Assembly (NCBI GenBank): GCA_030729445.1
Contig: JANQXJ010000243.1
Location: 1-12,618, forward strand
Origin: Limnohabitans sp.
GTDB lineage: Bacteria; Pseudomonadota; Gammaproteobacteria; Burkholderiales; Burkholderiaceae_C
Reading direction: 5' to 3'
DNA: 12,618 nt
The first letter of the stretch is position 1, and each line of letters begins with the position of its first letter. Under the pieces are notes generated by a model. The model was given only the letters and a program-made list of their open reading frames with translations, made no database searches and was not told where the DNA came from. The position numbers and the translations under genes are program-made. Positions 1-6,326 of the stretch are shown here, piece by piece.

Positions 1-933
1 GAGCAGCCAGGCGGTGTGCCAAATGTGCAGGCGGGCGGTGTGCAGATCGATGTCGTTGTCGGCCAGCATGAAGCCGACGCCTTCGTGTTCGGCCAGTGGT
101 TTGCCAAAGGCGTGGCGGCGGCTGGCGTAGGCCAGTGCAATGTCGTGCGCACGGCGGGCCTGCCCCAGCCAGCGCATGCAGTGCGTCAGGCGGGCAGGTG
201 CGAGCCGAATCTGCGCGTAGCGAAAACCCTGGCCCACTTCGCCCAGCACATCGCTGGCGGGCACGCGCAGATTCTCAAAACGCAGCACGCCGTGGCCGCC
301 TGTGAAGCAGTTGTCCATCGCATCCATGCTGCGCTCGAGCGTGATGCCCTCTTTGCCCATGGCGGTCAAAAACATGGTGGCCGTGCCGTCTTCCATGCGG
401 GCCATGACGATGATGTAATCCGCGCCGTCGGCCCCGGTGATGAACCATTTGAGGCCATTGATCAGGTAGTCGTCGCCATCGCGCACAGCGGTGGTTTGGA
501 GCATCGACGGGTCAGCGCCCGCACCGGGATCGGGCTCGGTCATGGCAAAGCACGAACGTGTGAGGCCCGCGACCTGCGGGCGCAGCCAGCGCTCTTTTTG
601 TGCCCAGGTGGCCACCTCTTCCATGAGGTGGATGTTGCCCTCATCGGGTGCGTGGATGTTGAGGGCGGTGGGCCCCAGGTTGGAATAACCGGCTTCTTCA
701 AACACCACCGCTTTGGCGATGTGGTTCAGGCCCAGACCCCCCATGGCCTTGGAGGCGTGTGGCGTGAGCAAGCCTGCAGCGCGTGCGCGGGCCACCAGTT
801 CTTGTCGCAAATCTTCGGACGGGCCGTGGTGGCCGTGTCGCGGGTCGCCCTCTAGCGGGATCACCTGTTCGGCAATGAACTGCCGCGTGCGGTCGCGCAG
901 GGCCGCAATGTCCGGTGGGATGTCGAAATTCAT
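1..933 (-). CDS. Acyl-CoA dehydrogenase, FadE2/ACAD10-11-like (3' end beyond window)
   Basis: Flavoprotein expected to catalyse FAD-dependent alpha,beta-dehydrogenation of an acyl-CoA in the cytoplasm. Reading the minus strand from the ATG at 933-931 gives 311 uninterrupted residues running off the left edge; the family is usually about 400-410 residues, so roughly the last quarter is missing. Visible signatures are the helical N-terminal domain (about 1-125), the flavin/substrate segment CFAMTEPDPGAGADPS (128-143), WFITGA (163-168) and the C-terminal-domain stretch SRRHAFGKPLAEHE (271-284). The block around NIHAPDEGN (92-100) is what I recall from FadE2-like members. The catalytic base probably lies outside the window, so activity cannot be judged. 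No strong Shine-Dalgarno precedes the start. The gene is divergent from the GST. Chain-length specificity is unknown. Family assignment is firm; the subfamily is from memory of motif style. Confidence 0.93.
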   Translation of the reverse strand, partial: MNFDIPPDIAALRDRTRQFIAEQVIPLEGDPRHGHHGPSEDLRQELVARARAAGLLTPHASKAMGGLGLNHIAKAVVFEEAGYSNLGPTALNIHAPDEGNIHLMEEVATWAQKERWLRPQVAGLTRSCFAMTEPDPGAGADPSMLQTTAVRDGDDYLINGLKWFITGADGADYIIVMARMEDGTATMFLTAMGKEGITLERSMDAMDNCFTGGHGVLRFENLRVPASDVLGEVGQGFRYAQIRLAPARLTHCMRWLGQARRAHDIALAYASRRHAFGKPLAEHEGVGFMLADNDIDLHTARLHIWHTAWLL

Positions 934-985
934 GGTCAGTTTTTTAATCGTTGAACAGGGTTTCTGAGGGTGATTGGAAAGGCTG

Positions 986-1012
986 CGCAGGCCTTGGCCT
1001 GTCCGGCCTGCG
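986..1012. other. Perfect 8-bp inverted repeat in the divergent intergenic region
   Basis: CGCAGGCC at 986-993 is repeated as GGCCTGCG at 1005-1012 around an 11-nt loop. It lies in the 217-bp gap between the divergently transcribed acyl-CoA dehydrogenase (start 933) and GST (start 1151), about 53 bp upstream of the dehydrogenase ATG. It could be a 5' leader hairpin of the dehydrogenase transcript or a binding site. GC-rich 8-bp repeats can arise by chance, and no T-tract follows, so it is not a terminator. Confidence 0.35.
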
Positions 1013-1090
1013 ACTTGCCGTCGCCCGGGTGTCTTTTCTCGAAGCTTGAGGCGGCCTGTCATCTGGGTGGCACGCCCGAGAACAGGTGGG

Positions 1091-1099
1091 TGCTAGTCT
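1091..1099 (+). promoter_or_regulatory. Candidate extended -10 promoter element for the GST gene
   Basis: TGCTAGTCT matches the extended -10 form TGnTAnnnT, with the hexamer at 1094-1099. It would start transcription near 1106 and leave a leader of about 45 nt before the ATG at 1151. No good -35 hexamer lies 16-18 bp upstream, which is tolerated by extended -10 promoters. The element closely resembles the one before the MerR gene (9360-9368). This is a motif match only. Confidence 0.4.
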
Positions 1100-1150
1100 G
1101 CACGCCACGGGCCACGACTTGAATAGGCCCTTGCCCCCAAAAGGAAAACC

Positions 1151-1771
1151 ATGAAGCTCTACACCGCCCACCGCGCCCCCAGCCCTCGCCGGGTGTTGAT
1201 GTTTTTGATTGAGAAAAACATCACCGGCATCGAGATGGTCAACATGGACCTGAACGGCGGCGAGCACCGCACGCCGGGCTATCTGGCCAAAAGCCCGTTG
1301 GCCAAAGTGCCTGCGCTGGAGCTGGATGACGGCCGCGTGATCACCGAGACGCGGGCGATTTGCACTTTGCTCGAGGGCCGCTTTCCCGAGCCCAACCTGA
1401 TGGGGGTGGATGGCGATGAGCGGGGGTTCATTGAGATGGCCGATCGGCAGGTGGAGTTGTATTTGCTGGGCGGCATTGCCAACGCGATCCGCCACGGCCA
1501 CCCGGGTTTAGCCGCTTTGGAGAAACCACAGTTCCCTGAGTTCGGCCGCTCGCAAGCCGAGAAAGTGCGTGATGTGGCCCGTTGGTTTGACCAAACGCTG
1601 CAAAGTCAGGCTTGGATCGCAGGCGAGCGTTTCACCATTGCCGACATCACCGCCTTTTGTGCGCTGGAGTTTGCACGCGGCTTGATGAAGTTCGTGCCCG
1701 GCGACGAGGGCTTATTGGCTTTGCAGGCTTGGCGCGACCGGGTCAACGAGCGGCCCAGCGCCAAAGCCTGA
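1151..1771 (+). CDS. Glutathione S-transferase, GTT2-like
   Basis: Soluble GST of 206 residues, expected to conjugate glutathione to electrophiles or to act in thiol redox chemistry in the cytoplasm. The thioredoxin-fold N-terminal domain (about 1-80) starts MKLYTAHRAPSPRRV; Ser11 or the adjacent SPRR segment is where GTT2-like enzymes place the thiol-contacting residue. The cis-proline is in KVPAL (Pro54), and the glutathione-contacting pair is ET (66-67) in TETRAIC, a slight variant of the usual ES. The all-alpha C-terminal domain (about 90-206) has the N-capping box FTIAD (161-165). AAGGA at 1141-1145 sits 5 nt before the ATG and supports this start. The gene is single, divergent from the acyl-CoA dehydrogenase and convergent with the RND operon. 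The substrate cannot be inferred. Confidence 0.95.
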   Translation: MKLYTAHRAPSPRRVLMFLIEKNITGIEMVNMDLNGGEHRTPGYLAKSPLAKVPALELDDGRVITETRAICTLLEGRFPEPNLMGVDGDERGFIEMADRQVELYLLGGIANAIRHGHPGLAALEKPQFPEFGRSQAEKVRDVARWFDQTLQSQAWIAGERFTIADITAFCALEFARGLMKFVPGDEGLLALQAWRDRVNERPSAKA

Positions 1772-1788
1772 CCGACTTGGCGTCAACT

Positions 1789-1812
1789 GCGGGCGGTGGT
1801 TTAACCGTTCGC
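1789..1812 (+). terminator. Possible hairpin downstream of the GST gene
   Basis: GCGGGCGGT (1789-1797) and ACCGTTCGC (1804-1812) form a 9-bp stem around a 6-nt loop, starting 17 nt after the GST stop codon. Two of the pairs are G-U wobbles that exist only in the plus-strand transcript; in the minus-strand RNA they would be A-C mismatches. The hairpin therefore favours the GST mRNA over the converging RND mRNA. No U-tract follows, so it is at best a weak or Rho-assisted terminator, or a 3'-end stabiliser. Confidence 0.35.
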
Positions 1813-1829
1813 GCTTGGAGGCTGCGCCG

Positions 1830-4800
1830 TCAATTTGGTGTGGGCTGATCGAGCGCTGGGGTGGTGATGGGCCCTTGGCCTGAAAAACGCTCCAGCAGCA
1901 AGTAAATCACGGGCGTGATGTACAGCGTGACCGCTTGAGACAACACCAAGCCACCCACCACGGCCAAGCCCAAGGGTTGGCGCAATTCGGCTGCTGCACC
2001 GTGCGCAATGGCGATGGGCAAAGCACCAATGGCGGCGGTCAAGGTGGTCATCATGATGGGCCTGAATCGCAGCAGGGCGGCTTGGCGAATCGCTTCTTGG
2101 GGCGTGAGGCCTTCGTTGCGTTGGGCATCCAAGGCAAAGTCGATCATCATGATGGCGTTTTTCTTGACGATACCAATCAGCATCAGCAAGCCGATCACCG
2201 CGATGATGGTCAGGTCTTTGCCAAAAAACTGCAGCGTCACCAAGCCGCCAACCATGGCAGAGGGTAAGCCGGCCAAGATGGTCAGGGGGTGGATGTAGCT
2301 TTCATAGAGCATGCCCAGCAATATGTAAATCACCACCACCGCAGCGACCAGCAGCCAAATTTGCGAGGACTGCGAGGACTGGAATACAGCGGCATCGCCG
2401 CCATAGGTGGTCAGCACCGTGGGGGGCATCTTGAGCTTGGCCACCATGGCATCGAGGGCCTGCGTGGCTTCGCCTAGCGGCACGCCCGGTGCCAGGTTGA
2501 AGCTGACGGTGACGGCTTCGAGCTGGCCTTGGTGCTGCACACTCACCGGGCCTTGGCTGCGCGCAATGGTGGCGAATGCCGACAAGGGCACCAGGGTGCC
2601 GCTCTTGGTGCGGGCGTGGATCTTGAGCACGTCCAGCTCGGACTGTCCGCCCTCTGTGGGGACTGACAAGATCACCTGCCAGGTGCCGGCGTCGCTGTAA
2701 ATGCTGCCCACTTGGCGGTCGCCATAGGCGCTGTAGAGCAAGGTGCGCAAGGCCCCCATGTCGACACCCAAGAGCTGGACCTGGGTTTTGTCGATCTTGA
2801 GTTCGGCTTGCAGGGCTTGGTTTTCTGTGTCGCTGTTGACGTCGGTGAAGCGGTTGTCGCCCCGCATCCCGGCCATCACTTGTTCAGACCATTTGGCCAA
2901 GTCGCCGCCGCTGACGCTTTGCAGCGTGTATTGGTAGCGCGCCCGGCTGAAGCGGCCGCCAACTTGCAGGTTTTGCAGCGGCGTGAAAAACACCCGAACC
3001 CCGGCCACACTGCCGGTGGCTCTGCGCAATTCGCCAATCACGTCTTTGACCGGCAGGCGTTGGTCGCGGGGTTTGAGGGTGATGAACATCCGACCCGTGC
3101 TGCCGCCAAAGGCAATCGCGGCCATGCTGGCCACTGCGGGATTGGCCTGGGTTTTGAGGGCCACTTCGTCGATCAGGCGTTGCATGGTTTGCGGACCAGC
3201 ATCTTGCGGGCCCGAAATCGTGGCCATGACTTGGCCAATGTCTTCTTCTGGAAAATAGCCTTTGGGCATGGACACGAACAACCAAGCCGTCAGGGCAAAG
3301 CTGGCCAAGGTGACCACCAACATGACCCAGCGGTGGTGCAGTGTCCAGTCCAAGGTGTTGCGATAGCCGTTCAGTGTTTTATTGAACAGCCAGTCAAACC
3401 AGCCGGTCAAGGCCAAGGTCAAGCCCTTGTTGTGCGTCGCGTCGCTGGATTCGTGGCTCAGAAAACGGCTGCACAGCATGGGCACCAGGGTCAGCGAGAC
3501 CACGGCCGAAACCAAAATGGCCAAGCCCACGATGACCGCGAACTCGTGAAACAGCAAGCCCAATGTGCCGGGCATGAAGAAGATGGGAATCAGCACCGCC
3601 ACCAACGAGACCGAAATGGACACGATGGTGAAGGCGACTTCGCGGGCACCCCGCACGGCGGCATCAAACGGTTTCATGCCGTTTTCGATGTGACGCACGA
3701 TGTTTTCCAGCATCACGATGGCGTCGTCGACCACCAAGCCCACCGCCAAGGTGATGCCCAGCATGGAGATGTTGTCCAGGCTGTAGTCGAAAGCATAGAG
3801 CAGCGACATCGCGCCCACCAAGGACACTGGGATGGACAAGGTGGGGATGATGGTGGCGGAGATGCGGCGCAAGAACAAAAAGATCACCAACACCACCAAG
3901 CCAATGGTCAGTGCGAGGGTGAAGTAGATGTCGGCCAAGGCTTCGCGGATGGATTCGCCACGGTCGTTGAGCGATTGCAGCGTGACGCCCTGGGGCAACT
4001 GATCGCGCAGGTTGGGCAGGGCTTTTTGAATCGCGTCGATCACCGCGATGGTGTTGGCATCGGGCTGGCGTTGCACCGCCATGATGATGGAAGGCACGCC
4101 GTTGTAGCGGGCGATGCGGTTTTCGTCTTCGACCGAGTCGCGCACTTGGGCCACGTCGCGCAAATAAACCGGCACGCCGTCACGCACAGCCACGATGTGG
4201 TTGGCGAACTCTTTGGCACTGGCCAGTTGCGTATTGGCCTGGATGATGAGCGACTGGCTCTCGCCGTTGACCACGCCCATGGGGGTGATGGAATTGACGG
4301 AGCGAACGCTGGTGGCGATGTCGTCCAGCGTCAGGTTGCGGGCGGCCAGGGCAATCGGGTCGGCTTTGACGCGCACGGCAAAACGGCGTGCACCGTAGAT
4401 GGACACTTGGGCCACACCGTCCACCGTGGACAGGGAGGGCGAGACCAGGTTCTCGGCAAATTGCGACACGGCGGTCAGGTCAGCCGTTTCAGAACTCAGG
4501 GCCAGGATCAACACCGGGGCATCAGCGGGGTTGACCTTGCGGTAAGAAGGCAATTCCGTCATCTCGGACGGTAAGCGGCGCTGTGTGAGCAACAAAGCGG
4601 ACTGCACATCGGCGGCCGCGTCGTTGATGTTTTTGTCACCGTTGAACTCCAGCGTGATCGCTGTGCGTCCGAGGGTGCTCGACGAGGTGATGGTCTTGAT
4701 GCCCGAGATGGTGGAAAACTGCTTTTCCAGCGGCAAGGCCACCGACTGCGCCATGGACTCGGGGCTGGCGCCATTGAGGTTGGCCGTCACACTGATGGTG

Positions 4801-4928
4801 GGGGTGTCGTAGCGGGGCAGGGCAGCGACGGGGATTTTGCTCAGCGCCCATGCGCCCAAGGCCAGCATGGCGACGTTGAGCAGCACCGTCATCACAGGAC
4901 GGCGGATAAAAATTTCGGTGGCGCGCAT
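1830..4928 (-). CDS. RND multidrug efflux pump, inner-membrane subunit (HAE1, MdtB/MdtC-like)
   Basis: Proton-driven inner-membrane transporter that works as a trimer with a periplasmic adaptor and an outer-membrane channel to expel hydrophobic compounds. At 1032 residues it has the normal length of the family. TM1 lies near residues 10-32. TM4 carries the proton-relay Asp pair at 401-402 (GLVVDDAIVMLENI), and the partner lysine is Lys923 in GIVKKNAIMMIDFA, so the relay appears intact. The two large periplasmic loops (about 33-335 and 555-850) are complete. The N-terminal blocks (SSSTLGRTAI, YRKVNPADAP) look closer to MdtB/MdtC than to AcrB. AGGAG (4935-4939) directly precedes the stop codon of the adaptor gene and lies 6 nt from this ATG, indicating coupled translation. 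The substrate cannot be told from sequence, and heavy-metal CusA-type features are not evident. Confidence 0.97.
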   Translation of the reverse strand: MRATEIFIRRPVMTVLLNVAMLALGAWALSKIPVAALPRYDTPTISVTANLNGASPESMAQSVALPLEKQFSTISGIKTITSSSTLGRTAITLEFNGDKNINDAAADVQSALLLTQRRLPSEMTELPSYRKVNPADAPVLILALSSETADLTAVSQFAENLVSPSLSTVDGVAQVSIYGARRFAVRVKADPIALAARNLTLDDIATSVRSVNSITPMGVVNGESQSLIIQANTQLASAKEFANHIVAVRDGVPVYLRDVAQVRDSVEDENRIARYNGVPSIIMAVQRQPDANTIAVIDAIQKALPNLRDQLPQGVTLQSLNDRGESIREALADIYFTLALTIGLVVLVIFLFLRRISATIIPTLSIPVSLVGAMSLLYAFDYSLDNISMLGITLAVGLVVDDAIVMLENIVRHIENGMKPFDAAVRGAREVAFTIVSISVSLVAVLIPIFFMPGTLGLLFHEFAVIVGLAILVSAVVSLTLVPMLCSRFLSHESSDATHNKGLTLALTGWFDWLFNKTLNGYRNTLDWTLHHRWVMLVVTLASFALTAWLFVSMPKGYFPEEDIGQVMATISGPQDAGPQTMQRLIDEVALKTQANPAVASMAAIAFGGSTGRMFITLKPRDQRLPVKDVIGELRRATGSVAGVRVFFTPLQNLQVGGRFSRARYQYTLQSVSGGDLAKWSEQVMAGMRGDNRFTDVNSDTENQALQAELKIDKTQVQLLGVDMGALRTLLYSAYGDRQVGSIYSDAGTWQVILSVPTEGGQSELDVLKIHARTKSGTLVPLSAFATIARSQGPVSVQHQGQLEAVTVSFNLAPGVPLGEATQALDAMVAKLKMPPTVLTTYGGDAAVFQSSQSSQIWLLVAAVVVIYILLGMLYESYIHPLTILAGLPSAMVGGLVTLQFFGKDLTIIAVIGLLMLIGIVKKNAIMMIDFALDAQRNEGLTPQEAIRQAALLRFRPIMMTTLTAAIGALPIAIAHGAAAELRQPLGLAVVGGLVLSQAVTLYITPVIYLLLERFSGQGPITTPALDQPTPN

Positions 4929-4931
4929 GGC

Positions 4932-6149
4932 TTACTCCTGAGCGCCCGAGAGCAGGGCGGGGCCAATCACGCGCACCGTCGCACCGGGACGCACGTTTTG
5001 CCGTCCATCGACCACGATGTTTTGGCCAGCGCTCAGACCTTTGACGGCCACGCGTTCGCCAATCACGGCGAGGATGTCGACGTTTTGCGGCTTGGCTTTC
5101 TTGTCTTCGCCCACCACATACACAAAGCGCTTGTCGTTTTTCAGCATCACTGCTGCTTGGGGCACTACCGCGACTTGGGGCAGGCTGCGCGCTTGTAATT
5201 CAATGCGCACCGCGGTGCCTGGCCAGAGGTCTTGTTTGGGGTTGGGCACTTGGGCGCGCAAAGCCAGCATGCCTGTGCTGGCATTGATGCTGCTGTCAAT
5301 GAAGCTCAGTTTGCCGTTGCTCGGTGGGGCTGCGTTCAAGGTGCTGGGGCTGATGCGCACTGTGGCACCGACACCGGCGGCGCGGATGGTGGCCACATTG
5401 GTTTGAGGCAGCGAGAAATCCACACCCATGGGGTCCATTTGCGTAATGGTCAGCAAAGGGGCGGCAGACACGCCGCTGGCGACCAAACTGCCAGCCACCA
5501 CGTCAATGCGTCCGACGCGCCCGGCGATGGGGGCGTAGATGTTGTAGAGGCTGACTTGCAGCTCTTGTGCCTGCAGGGCAGCGCGGTCGGCGCTGACCTG
5601 TTGCTTTTGTGCGGCGACTTGGGCACCGATGTTGTCTGTGGCGCTGGCAGACACAAAGGATTGGTCTTGCAAGGAGCGCGAGCGGGTGAGTTGACGCTCA
5701 AGTTCTTGCAAGTTCGATTGTGAGCGGGCCAGGTTGGCTTGGGCTTTGGCCAGGTTGGCGCGTTCGCTTCGGCTGTCCAGTTCGAACAACAGTTGTCCTT
5801 TTTTAACCATTTGGCCTTCGCGCGCATGCACGTTGGCCAGCAAGGCGGTGATTTGTGAACGCACGCCAACAGATTGCACTGGGGCGGCTGAACCAGTCGC
5901 CGACAGGTTTTGGTTGATGTCGGTCAGTTTGACTGTGAAGACACTCACCGCGGCTGGGGGCGCACTGCGGGCGCCGCCCGGCGGGCCACCGGCACCGCCC
6001 TTGGCACCTTCTCCGGGTTTGGCGGGTGCTGCGCCATTGGCAGCTGGGGCTTTGGGTTGATCGCCAGACTTGGTCTCTTGAGCGCCGGCGTGGGAAGCAA
6101 CAACAAGCAGGAGTGCAGCAATGGCTGAAGCGGTCAGTCGGGTGTTCAT
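4932..6149 (-). CDS. RND efflux periplasmic adaptor (membrane fusion protein)
   Basis: Adaptor that bridges the RND pump and an outer-membrane channel across the periplasm; 405 residues from the chosen start. The ATG at 6149 yields a classical signal peptide (MNTR, a hydrophobic core, then AGA before Gln24). An in-frame ATG at 6221 would add 24 residues without a signal-like character, so I reject it. After cleavage comes an unusually long Gly/Ala/Pro/Lys-rich linker (about 24-67), then the split lipoyl domain (about 97-125 and 203-222), a helical hairpin rich in Ala, Gln and Leu (about 126-200) and the beta-barrel and membrane-proximal regions to the end (VDGRQNVRPGATVRV). The signal peptide ends in AGA rather than a lipobox, so the protein is not an obvious lipoprotein. 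Three nucleotides separate its stop codon from the pump start. No clear Shine-Dalgarno is seen. Confidence 0.94.
   Translation of the reverse strand: MNTRLTASAIAALLLVVASHAGAQETKSGDQPKAPAANGAAPAKPGEGAKGGAGGPPGGARSAPPAAVSVFTVKLTDINQNLSATGSAAPVQSVGVRSQITALLANVHAREGQMVKKGQLLFELDSRSERANLAKAQANLARSQSNLQELERQLTRSRSLQDQSFVSASATDNIGAQVAAQKQQVSADRAALQAQELQVSLYNIYAPIAGRVGRIDVVAGSLVASGVSAAPLLTITQMDPMGVDFSLPQTNVATIRAAGVGATVRISPSTLNAAPPSNGKLSFIDSSINASTGMLALRAQVPNPKQDLWPGTAVRIELQARSLPQVAVVPQAAVMLKNDKRFVYVVGEDKKAKPQNVDILAVIGERVAVKGLSAGQNIVVDGRQNVRPGATVRVIGPALLSGAQE
4935..4939 (-). promoter_or_regulatory. Shine-Dalgarno of the RND pump gene inside the adaptor gene
   Basis: The minus strand reads AGGAG, then TAA (adaptor stop), three bases, then ATG. 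The ribosome site for the pump therefore lies in the last codons of the adaptor gene, 6 nt from the pump ATG. This fixes the pump start and predicts coupled, co-stoichiometric translation. Confidence 0.75.
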
Positions 6150-6203
6150 GGCGGGTGAGGTGTGGTGGGGTGAAAGTTGCGGCCACGCCGCAACGAAGAG
6201 CAT

Positions 6204-6226
6204 ATCCAATTTGCAAGTCATTGGAT
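6204..6226. promoter_or_regulatory. Perfect inverted repeat upstream of the RND operon; candidate operator
   Basis: ATCCAAT (6204-6210) and ATTGGAT (6220-6226) form a perfect 7-9-7 dyad, 55 bp upstream of the adaptor ATG at 6149. An AT-rich, centred dyad of this size in the promoter region of an efflux operon is the form expected for a dimeric repressor such as a TetR- or MarR-family protein. A weak -10-like TATGCT on the minus strand overlaps its downstream edge (6199-6204), but I cannot find a good -35. No regulator gene is adjacent, so the cognate factor would be encoded elsewhere. Confidence 0.45.
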
Positions 6227-6255
6227 GTCTCGTTGGTAAATTTGGTGTTTTGGTG

Positions 6256-6276
6256 GGCGCTTTGCCGATCAGCGCC
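6256..6276. other. Stem-loop between acyl-CoA ligase and RND operon
   Basis: GGCGCT (6256-6261) and AGCGCC (6271-6276) pair perfectly around a 9-nt loop. In the minus-strand transcript it is the second of two hairpins after the ligase stop codon. No U-tract follows on the minus strand, so it could be a 3'-end structure, part of the RND leader, or incidental. Confidence 0.3.
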
Positions 6277-6285
6277 AGTGGGCCT

Positions 6286-6317
6286 ACCTAGCCTGGGGGC
6301 GATTCCCCAGGCCAGGT
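6286..6317 (-). terminator. Strong hairpin just downstream of the acyl-CoA ligase; possible terminator
   Basis: GCCTGGGG (6291-6298) and CCCCAGGC (6305-6312) form a perfect 8-bp GC-rich stem with a 6-nt loop. It extends, after one mismatch, to ACCT (6286-6289) pairing with AGGT (6314-6317). It begins 9 nt after the ligase stop codon on the minus strand. There is no run of U after the stem, so it is not a canonical intrinsic terminator. It may block 3' exonucleases or work with Rho, and it separates the ligase from the RND operon downstream. Confidence 0.45.
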
Positions 6318-6326
6318 GGCGTTGTG

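Noticed and set aside
16..855. 279-codon plus-strand open frame at the left edge
   Set aside because: It lies antisense to the acyl-CoA dehydrogenase, whose motifs are unambiguous. The product is low in conserved features and no ribosome site supports it.
2712..4574. 620-codon plus-strand open frame opposite the RND pump gene
   Set aside because: It is the mirror of a strongly conserved RND gene; the translation is a His/Gln/Gly-rich mixture with no domain character. Long antisense frames of this type are expected at high GC.
6150..6221. N-terminal extension of the RND adaptor from the ATG at 6221
   Set aside because: It would place 24 residues before a textbook signal peptide, and its ATG lies within the candidate operator dyad. 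No Shine-Dalgarno supports it.
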